This document shows positions 1-6,577 of a stretch of 11,058 nt of DNA, one piece after another (position 1 is the first letter of the stretch; each line of letters begins with the position of its first letter). The stretch is from Mycogone perniciosa (Eukaryota > Ascomycota > Sordariomycetes > Hypocreales > Hypocreaceae). Made by a program: the position numbers and the translations under genes. The notes beneath the pieces were generated by a model. The model saw only the letters and a list, made by a program, of their open reading frames with translations. It ran no database searches and was not told the origin of the DNA. The stretch is taken from the NCBI GenBank assembly GCA_025331125.1, contig JAOALB010000368.1, positions 1 to 11,058 of the forward strand, written 5' to 3'.

Positions 1-660
1 ACCGAGGATATCATTTCCATGATATCATATCTCAAAAAACTTAGCATTATGCCTACCGAAAGCTGTAACGTCAAGCATCCAAGGGCTTGCCGCCAATGCA
101 GCACATCTTCGGCTCGGCCATCGTCCGACTCCACCCAATGGTGGACAACTACTCGCATAGCAACACTGACGACGTTAATGACATCCACTAGAGTCCCTAT
201 TAGTACTAGATATCACTAAGAGAAAGACCATATGACGACAGTATCAACTTACTGTAGTTAGAAGCTATCAATTCCTTCTAGCCGTAGTAAGGCTGACGAG
301 CTGACACCAGCTCCTCGTTGTCAAGATTAGTCGGAGGAAGATCATCCGGAAAGTACATCCAGTAGACACACGCATAGACGTAATACTCGTCCGATGCCCT
401 AATCTCGAGAATCTTTTCTATCCAGTAGTCCAAGAACTGAACCTCACACCGCTGTTAAGGATTCTTGTCGGCAGCATCTTGTCGCTCGATACTTTTATGG
501 TTAACGACGTTGACAAAGTCGTTCATGCAGTATTTGACGTTGTTCCCTACAGTAGAGTGCGAAATGAGTGTCCGCGATTTCTATAGATGGAAAGTTTCTG
601 GGCACAGACCATACCTCTTAGCTCCGTAGCCATACTTCTGTGAGCGCAGTCCAACCGTAC
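1..660 (-). pseudogene. BAH-domain protein, degraded, 3' part outside the window
   Basis: Reading the minus strand gives the hallmark core of a fungal BAH-domain (chromatin-reader type) protein: NVKYCMNDFV, then SIERQDAADKNP near 475-492, ILEIRASDEYYVYACVYWM at about 356-410, ELIASNY, then DVINVVSVAMR. ELIASNY and DVINVV lie in different frames but are joined exactly by a 65-nt intron (188-252), giving ELIASNYMDVINVVSV, which matches the family as I know it. In-frame stops sit at NP*QR (TAA) and YYG*KE (TAG); the second replaces a usual Gln, so CAG to TAG. Another TAG lies upstream, near the N-terminal side. After LTLQLS a GTAGGC could be a second donor, with the rest of the gene beyond base 1. 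The N-terminal boundary is unclear; 660 is where recognisable reading fades. Seen: motifs, intron, stops. Inferred: loss of function by C-to-T mutation. Confidence 0.72.
188..252 (-). other. Intact spliceosomal intron inside the BAH pseudogene
   Basis: On the minus strand a 65-nt segment begins GTAAGT (252-247), contains the branch-like TACTAATAG and ends CTCTAG. Removing it fuses AAC TAC A with TG GAT GTC, restoring the family's ELIASN-M-D-hydrophobic run in a single frame. All three splice signals are near consensus although the flanking exons carry stops. Confidence 0.8.
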
Positions 661-924
661 CTTCTTAATCTTTACCTCATATTACATAATACCCATTTCG
701 CTACTGCCATACAGATAGGAACGGCAAGAAACGGCCAAAAGCGGCTCTAATCCCTTTATTAGTAGAATAAACTTTAGATCTATGAGTGCCATACTGTTAA
801 GTTACTGTTTCTGGCTTTTAAGAATAAAGATCAAAATCTTAACATAAAACATAAAAAAGCCATAAGTGGCCTTTGTTAGGTTAATATTAGCGAATAACCT
901 GATATGCGTTATTATGCAGTGCTG

Positions 925-1045
925 GCTACAGCAGGCAGGAGCCTGGTCCATGCTTAGAGAGTTTCTCAATATGCAAATTGCGGACTCTCATTTCGCACTC
1001 TACTGTATACAAACATTCAAATATAAAACTTGCTTTGTAAAGTGG
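925..1045 (+). pseudogene. Inverted, diverged copy of part of the BAH pseudogene
   Basis: Bases 980-1007 match the reverse complement of 548-575 at 27 of 28 positions. The match extends without gaps 55 nt upstream (to 925 here and 630 there) at about 60 percent identity by eye, and more loosely downstream to about 1045. The shared frame gives RTLISHSTV in both copies, after which this copy runs into stops (TAA, TAG). It lies head-to-head with the copy at 1-660, so the two make an inverted duplication with about 300 bp between them. The rest of the BAH gene is not recognisable here. Confidence 0.6.
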
Positions 1046-1457
1046 TTAGAAGATTCTGGAGTGCACTCAGGAACAAAATTATTGTAGCGAATCATATCGG
1101 ACCATCGCTTGTGTGGCTTGACGGAATACAATTTGTTCAACATCTGACATTTTTTGACTTTTCCATTGGAATTGAACGGCGACTTCTGGACGAAGTCTAC
1201 CTTATGTCTGTTTTTTTGGTGCTATTGGCCACGGGTTGACTGCGAACAACAGCGATCAACATGGGACGGCTGATTATTATTCCGAGCCGTTCTATTTCGC
1301 TGTTGCCAACAAACTGGTCTACAGGGAAGCATCTACAGCGACTCATTGTCCTGTTTAAATTACATAGTGGTGTTAAGAACTCATCGGGATTTAGAACCAT
1401 CTCAGCAATTGTGGCTGATCGTGCGGGTTATATTGTACTTGAAATCATACGTAGTAT
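1046..1457. other. No supported gene between BAH fragment and C2H2 gene
   Basis: Short open frames exist on both strands (for example 1261-1461 on the plus strand), but none shows a recognisable motif and they overlap one another. The stretch may be the 5' region of the downstream zinc-finger gene or further gene debris. No TATA or clear splice signal decides this. Confidence 0.4.
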
Positions 1458-2155
1458 ATGACATACCAGGCATGGTCTCCTCAACTTGATGCACCAGCAA
1501 TGACCGATTGGGGCGCTTTCTCTATGAGCCATCATGGAGCCGATGAGTTTCTAACTACCAATGAAGAGGGAGATCAAGGTGGTGGTTTGATTGATCTGAT
1601 GGCTTACAGCCAGCTGTTCGCCACCACGCTCGAGTCCATGGCCCTGGGTGACACCGGGTCTCGACTTTATTCCAAGTTCCGACTTCGAGAGTCTGCCTAA
1701 GTAGAGTGCTTTCTCACCCCACTATAATCTGGGGGAAGCCGTTGGGATTGTTAAAGCACCTACTGTTGCTGAAGTAGTTCGGCCTATAGTATATACAAGG
1801 CACATAACCTTAATGTGCAACCAAATCTTCCAAGCAAGGAGTTCAAATGGATATTTGATAAGGTAGAGATGCCTTCGTATAACCATATTCAGGCTTTAGA
1901 AAACACTGGATTGTACTATTGTCAGGAGAGAGGGTGCCAGGGCAGCTTTTCACGGAAAGGTAATTTCAGGTATAATACTCGCATACTTATCAATTAAACG
2001 GGTCATTGCTGACTGGACATAGAAAGCATATAAGGAGGCACATCAAGACTATTCAGTGTCCTTATTGCCATTACACCGCAGCAGAACAGAGAGACATGCG
2101 TCGACACGTCGAACGGTATCACTCGTTAGGCAAAGGAATATTGGGTTATTATTAA
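1458..2155 (+). CDS. C2H2 zinc-finger protein, three-exon model (exon 1 uncertain)
   Basis: Two classic C2H2 fingers are visible once the intron at 1970-2022 is removed. Finger 1 is C-X4-C-X12-H-X3-H (YYCQERGCQGSF...RKHIRRH, split by the intron). Finger 2 is C-X2-C-X12-H-X4-H (CPYCHYTAAEQRDMRRHVERYH in two parts: CPYCHYTAAEQ then RDMRRHVERYH). The protein then ends SLGKGILGYY at TAA 2153-2155. Such fingers bind DNA in fungal transcription factors or similar nuclear proteins. Exon 1 is taken from ATG 1458 because its frame is open and protein-like to TAA 1698. A phase-matched intron 1691-1789 (GTCTGC...CTATAG, branch-like GCTGAAG) would join it to exon 2, giving 181 residues with Cys at 122, 127, 150, 153 and His at 140, 144, 166, 171. 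The GTCTGC donor is weak, so the gene may instead be broken at 1698. The finger exons are far more secure than exon 1. Confidence 0.6.
1970..2022 (+). other. Intron splitting the first C2H2 finger
   Basis: This 53-nt segment starts GTATAA, has a CTGAC branch site at 2009-2013 and ends ACATAG. Splicing joins AAT TTC AG to A AAG CAT, placing the Cys pair and His pair of finger 1 in one frame with exact X12 spacing. Both its size and its signals are typical of filamentous ascomycetes. Confidence 0.85.
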
Positions 2156-2480
2156 TAAATTCTTCTGCTACTGTTATTTTAAGAAAGTATTTATATGCAA
2201 GTGCGCCTTACAAAAGCACTTTAGAAATAAATATAAGGGCATTTACTTAAGGATTTAAATATATTTTTTAGAGGAAAATATATTCACTTTTCTGTCTTCT
2301 GCGGCTAACAGGATATCTCTACTTTAACTGATAAGTCTAACTTTGTAATTATAGCAATTATGACCCTGTTGCGGTTAAATTTAAAGGCTTAATAGGGTCT
2401 AAAAGACTTTTGGTAATAAGACATCCATTTAAATTACTTATAAATCCACCTACTATAAAGATAAGGAGATATAACATTAT
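2156..2480. other. AT-rich stretch without a gene
   Basis: Dense TAA/TAG in all frames and long A/T runs. Composition resembles the RIP-degraded DNA that follows; it may be the continuing 3' end of the minus-strand pseudogene at 2480-3640 (TAG/TAA-rich frame continues) but no motif can be read. Confidence 0.4.
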
Positions 2481-3640
2481 AATATCTGCCTCTTTCTCTA
2501 AGTCTATCTTTCCATTTTGCCCTATAATATCTACAGATTCATAGAAATTCCTCTATCCTCCTCTATATTAGCAGAAGCTGTATGCTCTGCTATAGAAATT
2601 ACACCTTTTCTGTAGCTCTGCGAACTATTAATGTTCTTCAGCCTATTGAATAGGTCGTCTATGATAGTTATTAGCTATTTACCTAGATAGAAGTTGTGTA
2701 TATTTTATTTAAAGGGGCGTAGAACGCATATTAAGGATGCTATCGATTCCGTTATGCCGGTCACAGAATCCGGATGCCGGCGAGAAGGCAACGAACACCT
2801 CAGAATCTGAGCAATAGCATCTCTCCGAATATACTCAGTAATCTTGTTTAGGATATCTCGCTGGCGATTAGATTCAGCGTCACCTTTACGGAATATAGCA
2901 ACTAATAGTAGGCCCCAGCTAGTCTAAACCTTCTAATAAAACTCAGCTATAACTATTCGAGCTAGGTGATATTTAAAGTACAGCATGCAGCAAAGACAAA
3001 ATAGTTTACTGCCACCAATATATCGGTCATTCTTAATAAAGATCAAGTTATTAGTATAGAAATGCTTAAGAATATTAATCTCCGCGTGCATTTGCATTGT
3101 GTAGTGCGAGTACTGATCCAAGAAGGATTAGAATAAATTAGACTCGCGGTTTATAGTAATAAGTCTAGACTCGATTTTAGGCCTTTCAGGATTACCTTTA
3201 TTCAATATCCAATTCAAAATGCTATCCAGCGTAGTGTAACTATCTGGCTCGTAATATAGGTTACAAAGGACAGGCTTAACTGGATAGACCTTATATATCG
3301 CAATTATATAACCTAAATTGCAAGTATCCTCAAGGAGTTGCTTATATATACAGATGCGGCAAGACAGCTGTCCAATAGAGTGCCTAATGTCAGCAAAGGA
3401 AGTTCGCTTCCCTTAAAGTCCTCCTCAGTGCTCTTCCTCTTATACTCGCGCAGCGAGGGTTACTATACAGTCAGATTTCGTAGGATTATAGGCGATACAG
3501 CAGAGCTTAACTAGGTTGCTATAAATCAGTAACTGCAGCCACTCCGAAAGTTAGTGATCTTGCGAGAATGTCAGTATTCGGTTTCTCTACCAATTAGAAA
3601 CATTGCATTAATTGCATACAATTAAGTGACATGTATATAA
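2480..3640 (-). pseudogene. OTT_1508-like deaminase family gene, RIP-degraded
   Basis: One minus-strand frame (codon ends at positions 2 modulo 3) reads protein-like for over 350 codons, interrupted only by stops. It contains FADIRHSIGQLSCRICIYKQ, LYYEPDSYTTLDSILNWILN, SFLDQYSHYTMQMHAEINIL and NDRYIGGSKLFCLCCMLYF, then RQRDILNKITEYIRRDAIAQ and RRHPDSVTGITES. The His-Ala-Glu (3080-3088) and Cys-x-x-Cys (2988-2999), with the DRYIGGSK spacer, match the zinc-binding and catalytic signature of the fungal OTT_1508-like members of the cytidine deaminase fold. Their substrate is unknown; nucleic-acid or nucleotide deamination has been proposed. At least six in-frame stops in the core replace likely Gln, Arg or Trp (such as HQKVW-like written Y*KV*T). 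Reading frame is otherwise kept, so the damage is point mutation and not indels. Downstream coiled-coil-like sequence (TIIDDLFNRLKNINSSQS) stays in frame to about 2480. Alternative: another HAE/CxxC deaminase family. Confidence 0.72.
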
Positions 3641-3889
3641 TATCTTCGATTCTCTATATTTGTCGTTATTAGTAATGCCCTATCGGGGACCGGGAAACTC
3701 GGAGGCTATATCTGCGGGAGGCCTATATAATATTAATTACAGATCAACAGTTAAGGGGCTTATAAAAAGATCGAATTCGACTCTCTTGCTTATCCTAAAT
3801 TAAATGAGAAAAGCTGCTCTTTAAATATATAAAAGCTAGGTGGTTGGAATGAAGAGATCTGGCTTTATTACTGAGGTTAACACATAAAA
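3641..3889. other. Spacer between deaminase and ankyrin pseudogenes
   Basis: AT-rich sequence between two minus-strand relics. No motif or open frame supports a gene. If the two relics were ever one transcription unit, this would have been the joining region; if separate, it held the upstream gene's 3' end and the deaminase promoter. Confidence 0.35.
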
Positions 3890-4480
3890 ACTTGCCGTCT
3901 ATGTAGGACTATAACTATCCTTATCCTTAGCCTTAATGTAGGCGCCCTTCGAGAGCAGCAGTTTAATGATGGCCTTGTGCCCCTAGTAGGCAGCCCACCA
4001 GAGCGGCGTCTAACCGTCCTTATCCTAAGCGTTAATATCGGTGCTCCTCTCGAACAGCAGCTTAATAACTATACGATAGCCATAGTGCGACGCTACTATA
4101 AGATCTGTAAGATAATTAGGAGTCTATACCCCTAGTCTGCAAATTGATTCTACACTATACCAGGAAGCTGTTCGAATCCGGATCACAAATTCTCAGAGCA
4201 GAGCAAACAATAGTAGCGTTATTGATGACATTAGCCTCGTGGAAGTGAGCACCCCAGGTTTGGCCGAGTAATCTAAGAAGGCGTCGCTATCGACAGAGTA
4301 GTCAGCTTCCCCGTTTGCAACTGTTGGAGGGCTGATGTTGGAGTTAAATAAGTTTTGATAGAGTATGCAGTGCTCGGCAAGAATAAAGTATATGCGCGGC
4401 GAGTAGTGTTGGAGCGATGCTAGCGTAGCTTTGATATATGGGAGATATAACAAACATAAAAAATATATATATATATGCAC
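3890..4480 (-). pseudogene. Ankyrin-repeat NLR-type protein, RIP-degraded and frameshifted
   Basis: Minus-strand reading shows the C-terminal half of a fungal STAND/NLR-like ankyrin protein. From 4480 one frame gives IYFILAEHCILYQNLFNS and DAFLDYSAK (about 4259-4290), the segment that normally continues as a conserved AKHWG-H-F motif. Here one base appears lost at about 4253-4258, and the sequence continues in the next frame as GAHFHEANVINNATIVCSA and ICDPDSNSFLV. A further shift leads into ankyrin repeats: LIVASHYGYRIVIKLLFER, then TPLWWAAY*GHKAIIKLLL and SKGAYIKAKDKDSYSPT. Each repeat has the A-x-x-G-H/Y-x-x-I-x-K-L-L-L pattern. Stops are TAG at expected Gln or Trp positions (G*TPL, Y*GH, PT*TA). 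The upstream nucleotide-binding domain is not seen; an (AT)7 tract sits at its expected start. Such proteins act in fungal self/non-self recognition; that role is inferred from the family only. Confidence 0.75.
4463..4476. repeat. (AT)7 microsatellite
   Basis: Seven uninterrupted AT units at the upstream end of the readable ankyrin pseudogene. Confidence 0.9.
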
Positions 4481-4632
4481 CAGGTAAAGTTGCCCCTATC
4501 AACTTAGCCGCTAGGCGTTAATAAATTATACTGTATTGTATGTATATGTTCCCAAACTTATAAACACTATGTACTACGGAGTATAGTATATAGTATTGAC
4601 CCTTAGGAACGCTTGTGTCAATTTGGGATATG

Positions 4633-4648
4633 TATATATATATATATA
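4633..4648. repeat. (TA)8 microsatellite
   Basis: Eight uninterrupted TA units, 11 bp before a GT repeat. Confidence 0.9.
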
Positions 4649-4659
4649 ATGTATAGACA

Positions 4660-4673
4660 GTGTGTGTGTGTGT
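4660..4673. repeat. (GT)7 microsatellite
   Basis: Seven uninterrupted GT units close after the TA tract; the two form a compound microsatellite. Confidence 0.9.
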
Positions 4674-4917
4674 GAAAGCCTCCTTAACTACCTAACCAGA
4701 CCAATCCAGTCTGCTTCGGCTGCTTCTCCTTTTGCTGCTGCTCCTCCCGCCGTTACCGAATTCCCCCGAACAGATATGTCAAATCCTTTTTCGATAGGTC
4801 TATCGGCAGACAGCTTTATCTTTATCCTTATCTTTCTGATAGTTATTATTTTCTAGCTGTATTTATGTTTTATAAAGTTATCTGCCAGCTTCAGGAACAG
4901 TCCTTGAACTATTTGAA

Positions 4918-5401
4918 ATGGGGAAGATGAAATTTTCTAGGCTTAAACCAGAGCCTAGGATATCCTTTATATTTCCGTCGCTTTATTAGGATATCACGAA
5001 GGCAGTCTGATAAAATCCACTTAATATAGTTTAATAAAAAAAGCAGCGATAAAGACTGCAATAACGAATACTCGACCAATGTAATAGGCAAGTTCAGATG
5101 CAGCAACGGTACCTGCCTTAACTGTAGTTAGGCCAGTAAAAAGGTGGCAATACTGATTAGGGGATATCCTAGGAATAGGTATAACGCCGTCGTGTTCAAC
5201 CAATACTGCAAGGCCTGCAATAGACTAGGCACCCTGATACTTAACAAGAAGTCGTATATTAAACGAGTAGTATACCGGCTTAAGAAATAGGCAGGCATTC
5301 CGATAGAGCAGCAATACTACGCCGAGAAAATAGGCCTACCGCATAAGCGTGAACTTTGCGAAGGCTGTAAATAAGGCTATTATCAGGAGGGATATAACTG
5401 A
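4918..5401 (+). pseudogene. 3CxxC-type zinc-finger protein (zf-3CxxC), RIP-degraded
   Basis: The plus strand encodes a relic of the small zf-3CxxC family. From ATG 4918, MGKMKFSRLKPEPRISF then IFPSLY*DITKAV matches the family's N-terminal F-P-S-L-H element. After a frame change near 4990-5025 it continues NNEYSTNVIGKFRCSNGTC, ASKKVAILIRGYPRNRYNAV, VFNQYCKACNRLGTLIL, SYIKRVVYRLKK*AGI and HKRELCEGCK. The three cysteine clusters are all present (CSNGTC, CKAC, CEGC), and the Y-R-L-K-K-W element has its Trp turned into TAG. Other stops: TAG after LNCS and TAA after CEGCK. The reading ends at TGA 5399-5401, about the normal place for the family. In the family these cysteines bind zinc; the molecular role is not well defined. 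Stops fit C-to-T change, and the N-terminal frameshift makes it non-functional. Confidence 0.75.
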
Positions 5402-6109
5402 TGAGCCAACTAGGGCGAATTAAAGGGCGCCCAAATTAAAGTCGGGGGGAGAATGGGGTGTTTTTTTAAGAGAACTGCCGGAGCACCACATAATCAAGAT
5501 AGGTGGGTTTAAGATAACGGACAGCCGTTAGTCCTTTATATAAGGGGTGTCCGCTTTCCAGAATGTCAGAGGCTTGGCAAAACAGCAATGAATAGTGATT
5601 TATAAATTAAAGTGATTAGCTATTTTCTGTATACAGAGTACTGATATTGTTATGATAAAAAGCCGGAAAGATAACGGTCTTCAAGACAGAGATTTGAATA
5701 TGTCAGGCCCTTATTTTTGATACGTTCGGCCTGACTGCATGGCTGTAGTTTCCAATACCTGCGCCACTGGCCGGTAAACCATCAGTGATGATGGGTCATG
5801 GCTCTTCAGACTTCAGGAACAGAGAGGAATTCAAGTGCTTTCGATCCTTATCATGTGACATGACTGCTGACTATATAATCCTCTATACGCGACACATATG
5901 ATTCAAGCGGCTTAGTATCATTTTAAAAATATACCGCCACCAACCACAAAGGATGTCGCAACTCCTAATCTAAGATAACAGCTGGACCCTTTTCGAGTAT
6001 GTAATGTAAAGGCTACTGCTCCTCATTATCCCTCTCAATCTCATACCAAATGTGAAAAGAAGGCTTGATATACCAGGCCCAAATATTGTCGCATATTGCG
6101 GAGCATACT
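5402..6109. other. No supported gene between 3CxxC relic and SINE
   Basis: Every frame is closed within short distances on both strands. Visible items are an 8-bp stem (GTCAGGCC 5702-5709 with GGCCTGAC 5728-5735) and the left copy of a 36-bp inverted repeat at 5860-5895. That copy includes a TATATAAT that could act as a TATA box, but no coding region follows. From about 5895 the sequence is the original genomic flank into which the SINE inserted. Confidence 0.45.
5860..5895 (+). repeat. 36-bp imperfect inverted repeat, left copy
   Basis: Begins ATGACTGCTGACTATA. Identical at 31 of 36 positions, including the first 16 in a row, to the reverse complement of 9937-9972. No target duplication is visible outside either copy. 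Confidence 0.75.
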
Positions 6110-6125
6110 CCGTACAGTCAGCGGT
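6110..6125. repeat. Target-site duplication, copy next to the SINE 3' end
   Basis: CCGTACAGTCAGCGGT, identical over 16 bp to 6520-6535. It directly abuts the simple-repeat tail of the SINE. Confidence 0.9.
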
Positions 6126-6288
6126 TTGTTTGTTTGTTTTATTATTTACGTCCACTAAGTAACTTAGTTACACAAATCCCTTATGGGCAATAGAACGTCA
6201 GGAGCCGGCGACTAACGTCGCTGTTCGCTGAGTTTCAATTTACAAAGGAAAGATACATAATTTTTATATCAGCAAGTTAATACAAAGG

Positions 6289-6314
6289 AAAAAACCCCTC
6301 AAAAAGGGGAAAAA
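6289..6314 (-). terminator. Hairpin and T-run cluster inside the SINE (possible Pol III stop)
   Basis: On the minus strand TTTTT (6314-6310), CCCC, TTTTT (6305-6301), GAGGGG and TTTTTT (6294-6289) follow one another. CCCC and GGGG can pair. Runs of five or six T normally stop Pol III, so full-length SINE RNA would need read-through. Confidence 0.5.
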
Positions 6315-6332
6315 CCTAGTTTTGTGTTTTTC

Positions 6333-6363
6333 TTATTGCACTAGCTAATAGCTAGTGCAATAA
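6333..6363. repeat. Perfect 15-bp-arm palindrome within the SINE
   Basis: TTATTGCACTAGCTA (6333-6347), a single A (6348), and its exact reverse complement (6349-6363). In RNA this would form a stem of about 13 bp with a five-base loop. No mismatch has accumulated. Confidence 0.9.
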
Positions 6364-6453
6364 CTGCCAAGGGACTTAGAGAGGGGTCTCTTTAGCTTAG
6401 TGTTGTCACAAGCCGAGGCTTGCTTTATTGGTCTATTTGTAGGGAGGCTGGCA

Positions 6454-6510
6454 GGATTCGAACCTGCGACTTTTCTCTCTAAGTCACCTGTGAGCTTGAC
6501 CACTGCGCCA
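6454..6510 (-). promoter_or_regulatory. Internal Pol III promoter of the SINE (A box and B box)
   Basis: A box TGGCGCAGTGG at 6510-6500 and B box GGTTCGAATCC at 6464-6454, separated by 35 nt, as in tRNA genes. Both fit the consensus (TRGYNNANNNG and GGTTCGANTCC), suggesting the element could still be transcribed. Confidence 0.85.
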
Positions 6511-6519
6511 CACAGCCCC

Positions 6520-6535
6520 CCGTACAGTCAGCGGT
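6520..6535. repeat. Target-site duplication, copy next to the SINE 5' end
   Basis: Second perfect copy of CCGTACAGTCAGCGGT. It abuts the first base of the tRNA-like acceptor stem at 6519. Together the pair marks a target-primed retrotransposition event. Confidence 0.9.
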
Positions 6536-6577
6536 ATCATCATAGCATAAGGGTCAAAGATCACCGGAAATCCATCT

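Larger units (their letters stand above)
4481..4917. other. Intergenic stretch with microsatellites
   Basis: No gene is supported. It holds (TA)8 at 4633-4648 and (GT)7 at 4660-4673. At 4705-4760 lies a biased Ser/Ala-coding-like tract rich in GCT/TCT triplets, open on both strands; its plus-strand frame could look like a small protein but begins inside the GT repeat. The neighbouring (AT)7 tract at 4463-4476 lies just inside the ankyrin relic. Confidence 0.5.
6126..6519 (-). mobile_element. Full-length tRNA-derived SINE, about 394 bp
   Basis: A non-autonomous retroelement transcribed leftward. Its 5' head (6519-6443) is tRNA-like: a 7-bp acceptor stem GGGGCTG/CAGCCTC, an exact A box TGGCGCAGTGG (6510-6500) and an exact B box GGTTCGAATCC (6464-6454) inside a perfect 5-bp T stem. 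The anticodon arm does not fold, so it is a SINE head and not a working tRNA. The body (about 6441-6155) has no open frame. The 3' end is an AATAAAACAAACAAACAA-type tail, and both ends abut a perfect 16-bp target-site duplication (6110-6125, 6520-6535). SINEs of this kind (known in fungi, such as Mg-SINE and Foxy) are Pol III transcripts copied by a partner LINE's reverse transcriptase; no LINE is visible here. The body has a long palindrome, two smaller hairpins and T runs that could end Pol III transcription early. It lies 42 bp downstream of the BTB gene's stop, in the same orientation, possibly in its 3' UTR. Confidence 0.88.

Noticed and set aside
7..26. Inverted repeat GATATCAT-TTCC-ATGATATC at the window start
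   Set aside because: Perfect but short and AT-rich, probably within an intron or exon of the BAH relic; no associated feature.
866..1239. Two overlapping plus-strand open frames of about 70 codons
   Set aside because: The homology to the BAH relic lies in a different frame (RTLISHSTV), so these frames are chance openings.
2206..2224. Possible small hairpin AAGTGC...GCACTT as terminator
   Set aside because: Six-bp stem in AT-rich DNA; eukaryotic genes do not use such terminators and nothing ties it to the gene upstream.
4662..4856. 64-residue plus-strand open frame
   Set aside because: It starts inside the GT microsatellite and is mostly low-complexity Ser/Ala followed by an A/T-driven hydrophobic run.
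5640..5735. tRNA-like pattern near GATTTGAAT
   Set aside because: No matching T stem, A box or acceptor stem could be found on either strand.
6443..6519. Functional tRNA gene
   Set aside because: Acceptor and T arms fold, but no 5-bp anticodon stem with a 7-base loop can be drawn between D and T arms. Precise target duplications and a tail show it is the head of a SINE.
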